A DNA stretch of 64,000 nucleotides from Alteribacillus iranensis (GTDB taxonomy: Bacteria; Bacillota; Bacilli; Bacillales; Marinococcaceae), in contig NZ_FONT01000002.1 in assembly GCF_900113025.1 (NCBI RefSeq), forward strand, positions 62,001 through 126,000, read 5' to 3'. Positions 17,196-25,615 of the stretch are shown in pieces. The position numbers and the translations under genes were made by a program. The notes under the pieces are model-generated. The model was not told the DNA's origin, did not search any database, and was given only the letters and a program-made list of their open reading frames with translations. Each line of letters begins with the position of its first letter. Position 1 is the stretch's first letter.

Positions 17196-17217
17196 AAAAA
17201 GAAACTTCGAGTTTCTT
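17196..17217 (-). terminator. Intrinsic terminator overlapping the racemase stop
   Basis: On the minus strand AAGAAACT and AGTTTCTT with a 3-base loop, running into TTTTTAC. Confidence 0.6.
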
Positions 17218-17923
17218 AAAGACCGGCATGAACAAAATTCACTAAACTGATATAATCATAAACCGGTCGCTTAATATGCTGCTGAACTGCCTTTGAATAG
17301 GGAGATAATATACTGCATTCTATTACCACGATCGCTGTGTCGGGATGTTCCATAACGAGTTCCATCGCTGTCTGCACCGTCTCTTGCTCAAGTTTTTCAC
17401 TGTCTAAGATTCCGTTTTCTTGAATGGCTACTTCGACAAAGTGAGGATTTTGTTCCATGCCCTTCATATGTACGCTTGCAGGATCAATGTTTGCGGCCTG
17501 GAGAAGGTCATCCGATAGACGATACGACTCAGCGGTGATAATTCCTATCTTCTGTGAAGTTGGATCAATCATTTTTTCAAGCAGAGACAGTTGCAACAGA
17601 CTGGACATAAATACAGGTACGTTCAGCTCTCTGACTAACTCCTCCTGAAATGTTAAGAAGTAACCACAGTTTCCCGTGATTGCCTTAACGTTACCTTCCT
17701 GGATTAATTGTTTCCCAGCGGTCACTACTTGAGGAAAAATATCTATGTTTTCATTATAAATGGCGTTTACAGTAAGGCCCGGGACGTATTGATAGCGGAC
17801 AGGAAATGAAAAGGTCGCCGCGTGTCCTATATCTCCTTGTATGAAAGGTACGTGAGCATCCATCATAATAATCCCTATCTCTTCCCCGTAACTGATCTGT
17901 CCTTTTTGCGCCTTATAAATCAT
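17216..17923 (-). CDS. Aspartate/glutamate racemase superfamily protein
   Basis: Protein of about 235 residues of the Asp/Glu/hydantoin racemase superfamily. Two cysteines sit at the expected catalytic positions: ITGNCGYF (about residue 86) and VIECSILSPY (about 205), each at the end of a beta strand. This arrangement fits a two-base racemase or a related isomerase; substrate cannot be read from sequence. The ATG at 17923 is preferred to an upstream one because GGAGGG precedes it. It is alone in its transcription unit. The family is firm, the reaction open. Confidence 0.8.
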   Translation of the reverse strand: MIYKAQKGQISYGEEIGIIMMDAHVPFIQGDIGHAATFSFPVRYQYVPGLTVNAIYNENIDIFPQVVTAGKQLIQEGNVKAITGNCGYFLTFQEELVRELNVPVFMSSLLQLSLLEKMIDPTSQKIGIITAESYRLSDDLLQAANIDPASVHMKGMEQNPHFVEVAIQENGILDSEKLEQETVQTAMELVMEHPDTAIVVIECSILSPYSKAVQQHIKRPVYDYISLVNFVHAGL

Positions 17924-18024
17924 CGTGACCCTCCATATCTCAAAGCAGCATTGCAACCTACAAGGTCCTCTTTTCATCGATTCCCAATTTATATACAGAT
18001 ATACTCACCGAATTTTATTTTCTT

Positions 18025-18405
18025 TCATCTCAATTTCAAATGATCTAAATCAACGATAGCTCCGAGCTCCTTTAAAAAGTCATAACCAATAATCCCGTCG
18101 ATGTCCATCCCATAATCCATTGTCCCTAATTCTATCATGTAGTCGTCAATACGGATTCCATTCCCAAGAGTTATAACGTCCATCGGTTTTGTATAAACAA
18201 ATTCGTGTCCTCCGACTCCGTAAATCACTTCGACTTTATCGTCAGGCTCTGGTGCCACGCCGATTTCTTCTAAACGGTTTACATTTAAAATCGTTCCTGC
18301 CGAACCGGTATCAATTAAAATAAGAGGAAGGTCAATCGTGTTTCCACGGAAGGTGACGGAAGCTTCGATGAATGGCAGTCCATGTAATTCCCTAATCGCA
18401 ATCAT
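18025..18405 (-). CDS. Retropepsin-like aspartic protease family protein
   Basis: Small protein of 126 residues with a single retropepsin-type aspartate motif, ILIDTGSAGTIL (about residues 30-41), followed by the conserved glycine-rich GIIGYDFL near the C-terminus. Such one-domain proteins must dimerise to make an active site. No signal peptide is seen, so it is probably cytosolic. Its start overlaps the end of the upstream gene by 4 bases, so the two are translationally coupled. The proteolytic target is unknown. Confidence 0.8.
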   Translation of the reverse strand: MIAIRELHGLPFIEASVTFRGNTIDLPLILIDTGSAGTILNVNRLEEIGVAPEPDDKVEVIYGVGGHEFVYTKPMDVITLGNGIRIDDYMIELGTMDYGMDIDGIIGYDFLKELGAIVDLDHLKLR

Positions 18406-18659
18406 ACTTTTTGGAACCTCACCCGTTTCCTTTCATGAATATCTAACAACTCTCGTGACGTGTGAAAGAAATACAATTCTCTTGTCGGATTTTCTTTTTG
18501 TAAATTAGCGTGACATCGCATGGCACTCATTGGCTCTTCAAACACCTCTAGCACCTCCATGTCATCAAGTATTCGATAGCCTTGATGGGAGTGAGACGAA
18601 CGTGCTTCGATCACAACCCATTTGGAAGGATACCACTCTCGGATCCGATTCCACTCCAT
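18402..18659 (-). CDS. Small protein of unknown function coupled to a retropepsin
   Basis: Protein of 85 residues that I do not assign to a named family. It is mixed alpha/beta with a central segment QGYRILDDMEVLEVF and a basic C-terminus (ERKRVRFQKV); it has no membrane segment. An AGGAGG-like site (TAGGAGGAATTCAC) lies just before the ATG. Its last 4 bases overlap the start of the retropepsin-like gene, so the pair forms an operon. It might be a substrate, inhibitor or regulator of the protease, but nothing in the sequence decides this. Confidence 0.7.
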   Translation of the reverse strand: MEWNRIREWYPSKWVVIEARSSHSHQGYRILDDMEVLEVFEEPMSAMRCHANLQKENPTRELYFFHTSRELLDIHERKRVRFQKV

Positions 18660-18825
18660 CGTGAATTCCTCCTAACCGTCTAACGATAATAGATGTTTGT
18701 ATTCATTTCTCGCCCTTCTCCTCTTGTTCCTGCTAATCACTGTACTACAACGAGCATATTGCTCATATTTTTATAGTGCAGCTTGGTGAGGAAGCTGACA
18801 GCATGAGGTGAAGGAGGGGATTTTT

Positions 18826-20151
18826 TTGCAAGCTCTCACCAATTTTTTTGACAGGATGGTGCAGCGTTATCTTCCCGATGCTTTCCTGTTCGCGGTCTTA
18901 TTAACTTTCGTTGTCTTTGTACTCGGTCTCTTTTTCACAGACAGTTCTCCTGTTCAAATGGTTGAGTATTGGGGCGTTGGTTTTTGGGACCTGCTGGAAT
19001 TTGCGATGCAGATGTCACTCATCGTTGTAACTGGCTATATTTTAGCTAACACACCGATCGTACGCCGGATTTTAACAAAAATCAGTACGCTCGCCAACAC
19101 ACCCGGCCAGGCTATTGTACTCGTAACATTTGTTGCTGCTATCGCATGTTTGATCAGTTATGGTTTCGGTCTTGTCGTCGGAGCACTACTTGGTATCCAT
19201 GTAGCCAGGAGAGTTCCGAATGTTGATTACCGTTTGCTAATGGCTAGTGCTTATAGTGGTTTTTTACTCTGGCACGGCGGGTTGTCTGCTTCTGCTCCGC
19301 TCTTGATCGCAACGCCTGGGCACTTTCTAGAAGATACGATGGGGACGGTTCCTGTTACGGAAACGTTATTCAGCAGCGCCAACTTATTTATTATTGTTGT
19401 TCTTTTAGCTACGCTTCCTTTGTTAAATCGGTATTTACTTCGTACGCGAGGATCATTAGAAAAGAATCAACCGTCGTTTCTGCAAAAACAAAAAAATGAA
19501 CCGGAAGAGGTTCCTTTACCTGAACATCCTTCCCCAGCAGAACGTATAGAAAACAGTAAAATCGTTTCCTTGTTGATTGGGATTTTAGGCCTGGCATTCA
19601 TTGTTTTTCATTTTGTTCAAAATGGTTTCGATTTAAATATCAACATCGTGAATTTTATTTTCCTTTTTCTTGGAATTATGTTTCACCGAACACCACGCCG
19701 TTTCCTTCGCAGTGTTTCGGACGCAGTGAAAAATGCCGGCGGAATCATCATTCAATTTCCTTTTTATGCGGGGATTATGGGAATGATGGTTGCTTCCGGG
19801 TTGTCCGAACAAATTTCGATGTGGTTTATCAATATGGCTACCGAATTCACACTCCCTCTCTTTACGTTCTTAAGTGCTGGCCTTGTTAACTTCTTTGTTC
19901 CATCCGGCGGTGGACAATGGGCCATCCAAGGGCCTATCATGATCCCGGCAGCCTTAGAGTTAGGAGTCGACACAGCGAAAACAACATTGGCTGTCGCTTG
20001 GGGCGATGCGTGGACGAATATGATTCAGCCTTTTTGGGCTTTGCCTCTTCTTGCGATCGCTGGCTTAAAAGTACGTGACATCATGGGCTTTTGTGTTATT
20101 ATCCTCATTTACAGCTTCTTCCCTATTTCCATCGGACTTCTCTTCTTTTAG
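18826..20151 (+). CDS. atoE: Short-chain fatty acid transporter (AtoE family)
   Basis: Membrane permease of about 441 residues with about 11 hydrophobic segments, for uptake of short-chain fatty acids such as acetoacetate or butyrate. The N-terminal segment VQRYLPDAFLFAVLLTF and the C-terminal FFVPSGGGQWAIQGPIM are hallmarks of the AtoE family. The TTG at 18826 is the likely start, as AAGGAGGGG lies 6 bases upstream, though a GTG at 18808 extends the frame. The CoA-transferase genes usually found next to atoE are absent here. A terminator follows at 20166. Confidence 0.9.
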   Translation: MQALTNFFDRMVQRYLPDAFLFAVLLTFVVFVLGLFFTDSSPVQMVEYWGVGFWDLLEFAMQMSLIVVTGYILANTPIVRRILTKISTLANTPGQAIVLVTFVAAIACLISYGFGLVVGALLGIHVARRVPNVDYRLLMASAYSGFLLWHGGLSASAPLLIATPGHFLEDTMGTVPVTETLFSSANLFIIVVLLATLPLLNRYLLRTRGSLEKNQPSFLQKQKNEPEEVPLPEHPSPAERIENSKIVSLLIGILGLAFIVFHFVQNGFDLNINIVNFIFLFLGIMFHRTPRRFLRSVSDAVKNAGGIIIQFPFYAGIMGMMVASGLSEQISMWFINMATEFTLPLFTFLSAGLVNFFVPSGGGQWAIQGPIMIPAALELGVDTAKTTLAVAWGDAWTNMIQPFWALPLLAIAGLKVRDIMGFCVIILIYSFFPISIGLLFF

Positions 20152-20165
20152 TATTCTCTCCCGCG

Positions 20166-20198
20166 CGGGTAGAAAGGTCTTTTCTTTCTGCCCGTTTC
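20166..20198 (+). terminator. Intrinsic terminator after atoE
   Basis: Stem CGGGTAGAAAG/CTTTCTGCCCG, then TTTCTT. Confidence 0.8.
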
Positions 20199-20199
20199 T

Positions 20200-20525
20200 T
20201 ATTGGCTTAATTCTATCCAGAGTAGTTTTCCCTCCTGTTTTTCCCGGGTATAAACGCACCATGGATTGCGAACGTTATGAAGAAAAGCGGAAGCTCCTTT
20301 TTTAGCCGTGCCATGATCTGAAGGGGCAGCAAAGAAAGGTGCTCTTCCTTTCATTGTCTGCACTGCCAGATGGAAGATCGGCTAAAGAAAAAGGAACTTC
20401 TAACGTTTGCGTGATTTGCAAAGGATCCTTAACAGTTGTCTGCACTTTTAACAGAAGTATCATCGGCAGGGCAGACAAAATCCTTGCCTTTCCCGATATT
20501 TTGAATATTCCTGGGAGGTTTCATT
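20200..20525. other. Gene-free interval with a long imperfect inverted repeat
   Basis: GGAAGCTCC-TTTTTTAGCCG near 20290 is matched in reverse by CGGCTAAAGAAAAAGGAACTTC near 20380-20402. Nested arms lie inside (GATCT/AGATC, GAAAGG/CCTTTC), giving a long foldable element between atoE and uvsE. A weak sigma-B-like pair (GTTTTC, 15 bases, GGGTAT at 20225-20251) lies upstream. Confidence 0.4.
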
Positions 20526-21491
20526 ATGACCGTTATTCGGCTCGGCTACGTGGCCATGATCGTTCAATTAAAGAACAGCTCTCCTTCTCAAACGATGACG
20601 TATAAACATTATTCCACGTTTCCTGATAAAGAAGCGGCTAAGCGCAAGCTAGAAAGAATTGCATCATCCAACCTCCAAAACTGCTTACGGCTGTTACGAC
20701 ATAATGCCGCTCATGATATTCATTTCTTTCGTTTGAGTTCACGTCTCATCCCTTTAGCGACTCATGAAGATTTGGCAGGTTGGGATTACCTTCAACCTCT
20801 CCAAGAGGATTTTGCAGCGATTGGTGAATTCGCGAAAAAACATGAGATGAGACTTGATTTCCACCCGGATCACTTTGTTTTATTAAATTCCCCGCGCAGT
20901 GAAGTAGTAAAAGCATCACTTCATACATTAAAACTTCATTATGATATGCTCCGAGCCATGAAAATTGATCCGGTTCACCGCTGTGTGATGCATGTCGGTG
21001 GTGTTTATAATAATAAAGAAAAAGCGTTGGAAACGTTTATTGAAAATTGGGGTGTCATACCAAAGAACATCCAGCACATGATCATGTTGGAAAACGATGA
21101 TAAATCATTTACGCTCCATGACACGTTATACTTATGCGAAAAATTGAATATTCCTCTCGCTTTTGATATCCATCATCACTTAGCTCATCATGAAAAGGCT
21201 GCATGGGAGGAAGATTGGGAACGTGTACTTGGAACATGGAAAGATTCTCCACTTCCTGTAAAAATGCATATCTCCAGCCCTAAAAGTGAAAGTCAATACA
21301 GAGCTCATGCCGATTATATTGATCCTGGTATGTTCATGGATTTCTTAAAGAAAGTTAAAGGGAGCACGGAACAAATAGATTGTATGATTGAGGCAAAAAA
21401 GAAAGATGAAGCATTGTTTAAGCTGGTAACTGATCTTCACCACTACGCTGACATTGAATGGATTGATCAAGCTACATTCCGAATAACGTAG
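20526..21491 (+). CDS. uvsE: UV damage endonuclease UvsE (UvdE family)
   Basis: DNA repair endonuclease of 321 residues that nicks 5' to UV photoproducts. The TIM-barrel metal ligands are visible as LDFHPDHFVLL, VMHVGG, MLENDDKSF, FDIHHH and KMHISSPK, all in family order. RLGYVAM at the N-terminus is the usual UvdE start. The site GGGAGG lies just before the ATG. It is transcribed on its own, followed 91 bases later by yugN, and no terminator is seen between them. Identity is firm. Confidence 0.94.
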   Translation: MTVIRLGYVAMIVQLKNSSPSQTMTYKHYSTFPDKEAAKRKLERIASSNLQNCLRLLRHNAAHDIHFFRLSSRLIPLATHEDLAGWDYLQPLQEDFAAIGEFAKKHEMRLDFHPDHFVLLNSPRSEVVKASLHTLKLHYDMLRAMKIDPVHRCVMHVGGVYNNKEKALETFIENWGVIPKNIQHMIMLENDDKSFTLHDTLYLCEKLNIPLAFDIHHHLAHHEKAAWEEDWERVLGTWKDSPLPVKMHISSPKSESQYRAHADYIDPGMFMDFLKKVKGSTEQIDCMIEAKKKDEALFKLVTDLHHYADIEWIDQATFRIT

Positions 21492-21582
21492 AGACTCATT
21501 ACTGCCAAGTAAAGAGTATGGGTTCTTTCCCTCTCGTTCATACTAAGTGAAGAATACGTAAGATACAGGAGGAAGGCTATCT

Positions 21583-22062
21583 ATGCTTACTTTAGAAACA
21601 GAATTAGAAGGAAAACATGGTGCATTCGGAACCGTTCATCATATTTTACAGCAACACGGATTTGAACTTGGGGACAATTGGGACTTTGACAATGGCTGTT
21701 TTGATGCTGTCATTTCCCAAGAGGGACCAGAATCAATGTATATCCGTTTACCTTTTAAAGTGGTGGAAGGAATGCTGGACCAACCCCGTGCTGAAATTGT
21801 CTTTGGAACGCCATATGTGATTAAGCACATTGTGAATTATGGATTAGATAAAGATGATGATTCCTTACAAACTGCATTAGGGTTTAACCAATTTCAAACT
21901 CCGATTGATAAAGACGGAAATATTGAACAAGAGCAAAAATGGGAAGAAGTCGGAAAAGATGTCGTCTCCAAAGTATTAAGGTACATACCTGTCACAGAAG
22001 GAGACGAAGCGGAAATCGATGAAGAGAATACCGAAGAGGAACTGGAAGCGGAGAAAAGATAG
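21583..22062 (+). CDS. yugN: YugN-like family protein
   Basis: Cytosolic protein of 159 residues of the YugN-like family found in Bacillus and relatives; function is unknown. Seen: LTLETELEGKHGAFGTVHHI at the start, GNWDFDNGCFDAVI, and the middle EIVFGTPYVIKHIVN, all characteristic. The C-terminal 30 residues are acidic and probably disordered. The ribosome site AGGAGGAA lies before the ATG. A strong bidirectional terminator follows. Confidence 0.88.
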   Translation: MLTLETELEGKHGAFGTVHHILQQHGFELGDNWDFDNGCFDAVISQEGPESMYIRLPFKVVEGMLDQPRAEIVFGTPYVIKHIVNYGLDKDDDSLQTALGFNQFQTPIDKDGNIEQEQKWEEVGKDVVSKVLRYIPVTEGDEAEIDEENTEEELEAEKR

Positions 22063-22081
22063 TCCATTTCTATACCACAAA

Positions 22082-22116
22082 AGCCCCCCAATCCTTCATT
22101 AAAAGAATTGGGGGCT
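22082..22116. terminator. Bidirectional terminator between yugN and the ABC operon
   Basis: Stem AGCCCCCCAAT/ATTGGGGGCT with an AT-rich loop; it is followed by CCTT on the plus strand and TTTTGTGG on the minus strand. Confidence 0.75.
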
Positions 22117-22136
22117 CCTTACCTATTTCTTTTCCA

Positions 22137-23156
22137 TTACTCCGAATCTGTTTCTAAATTATCGATAATAGACGTATCTACAAACCCTTCTAAATCTGGT
22201 TCTTCTTCAAAAAATTCAAGTTCATAAGAAGCGTCCGCCCAGCTTTGGAGAGCTTCCGCAGAAACGTCAGAGGAAATATTCATCCGATCCCACGCTTTTG
22301 TGAGGACCTCCTCTGAAAATTCAGTTTGTGACAATTCATAAATGAGATCATTTACTGCTTGAAGTGTTTCTTCTTCATTTTCTACGGCAAAGTCAACTGA
22401 TTTCTGATGAGCTTTCAATACAGCTTCTACTTTTTCAGGATTGGCTTCGACGAACTCCTTAGAAGCGACAAGAACCACACTCGGCAGTGTTTCTCCGAGG
22501 AATACTTGATCCCACTCTGTCACAACATTCGCATTAAATTCTTCTACAAGGTACGTCCCCCACGGTTCTGGTGCCGCAGCTGCATCCACTTCGCCTTGTT
22601 CAAAACGAACCATCATCGATGCTGGATCGACACGAGATTGATGCTCAACCGTACCGCCCACTCGGTTGGATTCGAGCCCAAGTTCTTTCAACATAATTTC
22701 AAGTTGTACGTTGTGCGTGCACCCGTTACCTGGTGTACAAAACGATTTTCCGCCGAAGTCCTCGAGTGACTCGATACCAGAATCTTCTCTCGACACGATC
22801 AATGTTGCTCCATTTGCGGCCCCACTCAGAATTTTCACATCGCCACCGCTAAGAAAATAGTTAATAGCGGGACCGGGTCCGACATAACCAATATCTAATG
22901 ATCCAGAATCCAACGCTTCAATAAAATCATTTCCGTTTGGAAAGTTTTTAAATTCTATATTTCCTTCCCCGAGCTCTTCCTCAAAATATCCATTTTGAAT
23001 CCCGACGATGCCCGCTGCATGGTCAAGGTTTGGGAAATACCCAAGCTCGATCGGCTCTCCTCCTTCACCAGACGCCGTATCGTCCCCTCCTTGCCCGCAA
23101 GCAGCCAGTAAGCTTGTTAATACAGCAATAAACAAGATTGATATCCTCTTTTTCAA
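22137..23156 (-). CDS. ABC transporter substrate-binding lipoprotein (SsuA/nitrate/taurine type)
   Basis: Lipoprotein of about 339 residues that binds the substrate outside the membrane and delivers it to the permease and ATPase encoded upstream. A TTG start at 23156 is chosen because AAGGAG lies upstream and the signal peptide with lipobox LLAAC follows. Family signatures: IELGYFPNLDHAAGIVG, DIGYVGPGPAINYFLSG and AAPEPWGTYL, all typical of NMT1/SsuA-like proteins for sulfonates, nitrate or thiamine precursors. Substrate cannot be told; sulfonate is the usual default. It is the last gene of a three-gene minus-strand operon. Confidence 0.88.
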   Translation of the reverse strand: MKKRISILFIAVLTSLLAACGQGGDDTASGEGGEPIELGYFPNLDHAAGIVGIQNGYFEEELGEGNIEFKNFPNGNDFIEALDSGSLDIGYVGPGPAINYFLSGGDVKILSGAANGATLIVSREDSGIESLEDFGGKSFCTPGNGCTHNVQLEIMLKELGLESNRVGGTVEHQSRVDPASMMVRFEQGEVDAAAAPEPWGTYLVEEFNANVVTEWDQVFLGETLPSVVLVASKEFVEANPEKVEAVLKAHQKSVDFAVENEEETLQAVNDLIYELSQTEFSEEVLTKAWDRMNISSDVSAEALQSWADASYELEFFEEEPDLEGFVDTSIIDNLETDSE

Positions 23157-23170
23157 TGTCCCCACTCCTT

Positions 23171-23935
23171 TTAAGATAATCCCCAACGTGAAAATACTTT
23201 CTTTTCTAACCTGTCAAAAATAACAAATTCCATAATAATACCAATCGCTGCAATAATAATCATAATAGCAATTACTAAATCCATATTGTAAAAGTCTCTC
23301 GCATCCATTAAGGTACGCCCTAAACCGCCCGTACCAATTAATTCAGCCGCCATTAATGCTCTCCAGCCAAATGCCCAGGCAAGACGTGTTCCAGAGAGAA
23401 AGGAAGGAACCGATGCAGGAATCATTACACGCCAAACAAGCTCTGCGCCTTTGTACCCCATCGTTCTCGCTGCTCTGATTAAGATCGGCTGGACGGACTT
23501 AATTCCTAGTCGCATGTTGGAGGTCATCACCCAAGTGCCCCCTAACGCAACAATAATAATAATCGACACATTCCCGCCTCCAAAAAGCATCAGCATAATC
23601 GGAAGCCAGACAATACTTGGGATCGACTGCAAAGCAATGACGAGCGAACCAAGTGTCTCATCTGCAAGCTTCGAGCGCGCAAGCAACAATCCAAGTAACG
23701 ATCCAACAATCATAGCGATAATGAATCCAACGACTAACCTCTGAAAACTCGTGCCCAACGCCTCTAACAATATCCCCGTCTCAAAAAATCCGAGATACAA
23801 TTCTCTCACTGAATTGATCGGAGAAGGAAAGGCGGTCACCGAAAAAAATTCATAAGAAAGGTTAAATCTATATATGATTTCCCATATCGCGATCAGTATG
23901 ATAAAGAAGAGCACCCTTCTTACTGTTGTAATCAT
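23171..23935 (-). CDS. ABC transporter permease (SsuC/TauC type)
   Basis: Integral membrane permease of 254 residues with about six hydrophobic helices. The cytoplasmic loop that docks the ATPase is visible as AARTMGYKGAELVWRVMIPASVP (EAA-type loop), the signature of nitrate/sulfonate permeases. The start ATG lies inside the end of the ATPase gene, with a 68-base overlap; GAGGAG precedes it. It works with the ATPase encoded just upstream and the binding protein just downstream. Confidence 0.9.
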   Translation of the reverse strand: MITTVRRVLFFIILIAIWEIIYRFNLSYEFFSVTAFPSPINSVRELYLGFFETGILLEALGTSFQRLVVGFIIAMIVGSLLGLLLARSKLADETLGSLVIALQSIPSIVWLPIMLMLFGGGNVSIIIIVALGGTWVMTSNMRLGIKSVQPILIRAARTMGYKGAELVWRVMIPASVPSFLSGTRLAWAFGWRALMAAELIGTGGLGRTLMDARDFYNMDLVIAIMIIIAAIGIIMEFVIFDRLEKKVFSRWGLS

Positions 23936-24713
23936 CGCCTAACTCCTCTCTCATGACCTTCTCTATTTCTTTCGCCAGCTTCTGTTGGATACGCTCCTCT
24001 AATTCTCCAAATTCTTTGCTGGACGTTTTTCTCGGGCGTTCCATTGGCACATCAAACACTTCCACAATTCTTCCTGGCCGTGTTCCCATCAATACAATGC
24101 GATCCGATAGTAATATGGATTCGCGTATGTTGTGTGTCACGAATACAACTGTTTTTTGTGTTTCTTCCCAAATGTACGTCACTTCTTTATGAAGCATCGA
24201 CCGGGTTTGTTCATCAAGTGCTCCAAACGGTTCATCCATCAATAAAATATCCGGGTCCAACGCTAACGTTCGGGCAATGGACACTCTTTGTTTCATCCCT
24301 CCCGACAACTCGTGCGGGTAGGAATGGATAAATTTACTTAAATGAACGAGCTTCAAAAAATATTCTGCTCTTTCTTTCGCTTCTTCTTTGTTCATTTTTT
24401 TCTTTAAGCCAAACATCACGTTGTCTAATACCGTTTGCCAAGGCATGAGGGCGGATTCTTGAAATACAACCCCTCGGTCAGGTCCCGGCCCTGTCACTCT
24501 TCTTCCCCCTACTTCAACGACACCGCTTGTCGGCTCTTCCAGACCAGCGATAATATTCAACAAGGTGGACTTCCCACACCCTGAAGGGCCTAGAAGAGAG
24601 ACGAACTCCCCTGACTTGATTTCCGCTTGTATATCTTTAAATACTGTAAAGGAAGTATCTTTCGTTTTATCGTAAAATGTTTTCTCCACTTGGTCGATGA
24701 GAACATCAGCCAT
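23868..24713 (-). CDS. ABC transporter ATP-binding protein (SsuB/TauB type)
   Basis: ATPase of 281 residues that powers the sulfonate/nitrate-type importer. Walker A GPSGCGKST is at about 42-50, the signature LSGGMKQR at about 148, Walker B LLMDEPFGALDE at about 170, and the switch histidine in VTHNIRE. The C-terminal 30 residues run 68 bases into the permease gene, an unusually long overlap. It is the first gene of its operon. The family is firm; the substrate follows that of the binding protein. Confidence 0.93.
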   Translation of the reverse strand: MADVLIDQVEKTFYDKTKDTSFTVFKDIQAEIKSGEFVSLLGPSGCGKSTLLNIIAGLEEPTSGVVEVGGRRVTGPGPDRGVVFQESALMPWQTVLDNVMFGLKKKMNKEEAKERAEYFLKLVHLSKFIHSYPHELSGGMKQRVSIARTLALDPDILLMDEPFGALDEQTRSMLHKEVTYIWEETQKTVVFVTHNIRESILLSDRIVLMGTRPGRIVEVFDVPMERPRKTSSKEFGELEERIQQKLAKEIEKVMREELGDDYNSKKGALLYHTDRDMGNHI

Positions 24714-24815
24714 TTATTGATCACCAACTTTTTAATTCCGATAATATTAATAAGTTTTATAGTAATAGTATATGTGGGAATGCCCCAAGTGTCAAACCTT
24801 TTATCTAAGTTACAC

Positions 24816-24858
24816 AAAAAGACTCCCGCAGCTCGTCTGGCTAAGCGGGAGTCTTTTC
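24816..24858. terminator. Intrinsic terminator after the XRE-cupin gene
   Basis: Stem AAAAGACTCCCGC/GCGGGAGTCTTTT; A and T runs on both sides allow action on either strand, but only the minus-strand XRE-cupin gene points at it. Confidence 0.85.
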
Positions 24859-24928
24859 CATGTTACCAACTATGCGGCTTGGTTATAGAACCTAAGAAAA
24901 GGCACCGGATTGCTTACTTCTTCGTTCT

Positions 24929-25477
24929 CTATAATAAGTCCTCATGGAGATTGTTGGAGTAAATGGCTATCAATATTATTGCTGGTGTTTCTCCAATGTT
25001 TTTCACGTAGTGAGGGACGATAGCATTCCAGCTGAATGAATCCCCTTCTTCCAATACGACCGAGTCCTCTCCCTGTTCTGCAAGAATGGTACCGTGGAGA
25101 ACGAGATGACACTCTTCACCTTCATGGGCATGGGGTTCCTCTCCTGTTGCAGCACCCGGAGGCAATTCTACCTTCTGCATTCTTAGCCCTGCCCGGGAAG
25201 TCAAATGCTCTACTTTAACATTTTCCTTGTTATGAATTGTTTGCTGTCGTTCCTGCTTGCGGAACACTTTCATCCGTTGTTCTTTCTCTAAGAGTAGATA
25301 AGGAAGAGGAATGTCGAGAAACTGAGCGACAGTCTGTAAAGTATTGATGGAAGGAGAAGTATTGTTATTTTCCATATTACTAATAAAGCCTTTCGACAAA
25401 CCTGTCCCCTCACTCATTTGTGCAATTGTAATATTTTTACGTTTTCTGATCGTGCGCACAGCTGAACCTATATCCAT
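24929..25477 (-). CDS. XRE-family regulator with C-terminal cupin domain
   Basis: Transcriptional regulator of about 182 residues. An N-terminal helix-turn-helix (about 6-60; ISNMENNNTSPSINTL) is followed by a linker and a cupin sensor domain (about 105-180; EEPHAHEGEECHLVLHG gives the metal-binding histidines and glutamate). The ATG at 25477 is preferred over an upstream one because GGAGG stands 8 bases before it. It is divergent from a DODA-type dioxygenase gene; two copies of a CATAT-AAACTTAT motif lie in the gap and are candidate operators. XRE-cupin proteins usually sense small organic ligands. Confidence 0.9.
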   Translation of the reverse strand: MDIGSAVRTIRKRKNITIAQMSEGTGLSKGFISNMENNNTSPSINTLQTVAQFLDIPLPYLLLEKEQRMKVFRKQERQQTIHNKENVKVEHLTSRAGLRMQKVELPPGAATGEEPHAHEGEECHLVLHGTILAEQGEDSVVLEEGDSFSWNAIVPHYVKNIGETPAIILIAIYSNNLHEDLL

Positions 25478-25501
25478 ATCGATATCCTCCAAGTGTTTTC
25501 T

Positions 25502-25515
25502 CATATGAAACTTAT
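25502..25515. promoter_or_regulatory. Candidate operator 1 of the XRE-cupin regulator
   Basis: CATATGAAACTTAT, nearly repeated at 25584. It sits 25 bases upstream of the regulator start and upstream of the -35 element of the divergent gene. Confidence 0.4.
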
Positions 25516-25537
25516 TTACATATTAACAAAAATATTG

Positions 25538-25567
25538 TTGACAAGCCAAGACGCTTTTTGTTATCTT
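25538..25567 (+). promoter_or_regulatory. Promoter of the DODA dioxygenase gene
   Basis: TTGACA followed after 18 bases by TATCTT; both operator candidates flank it. Confidence 0.5.
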
Positions 25568-25583
25568 TTAAGAAATAAATATT

Positions 25584-25600
25584 CATATAAGAAAACTTAT
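25584..25600. promoter_or_regulatory. Candidate operator 2 of the XRE-cupin regulator
   Basis: CATATAAGAAAACTTAT shares CATAT and AAACTTAT with the element at 25502 and contains the inverted arms ATAAG and CTTAT. It lies just downstream of the -10 element, where binding would block transcription. Confidence 0.45.
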
Positions 25601-25615
25601 AAGGAGAGTTGTCGT

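Noticed and set aside
20225-20251. Sigma-B promoter for uvsE
   Set aside because: The -35 match is weak, the spacer is long and it lies about 275 bases from the gene; kept only as a remark.
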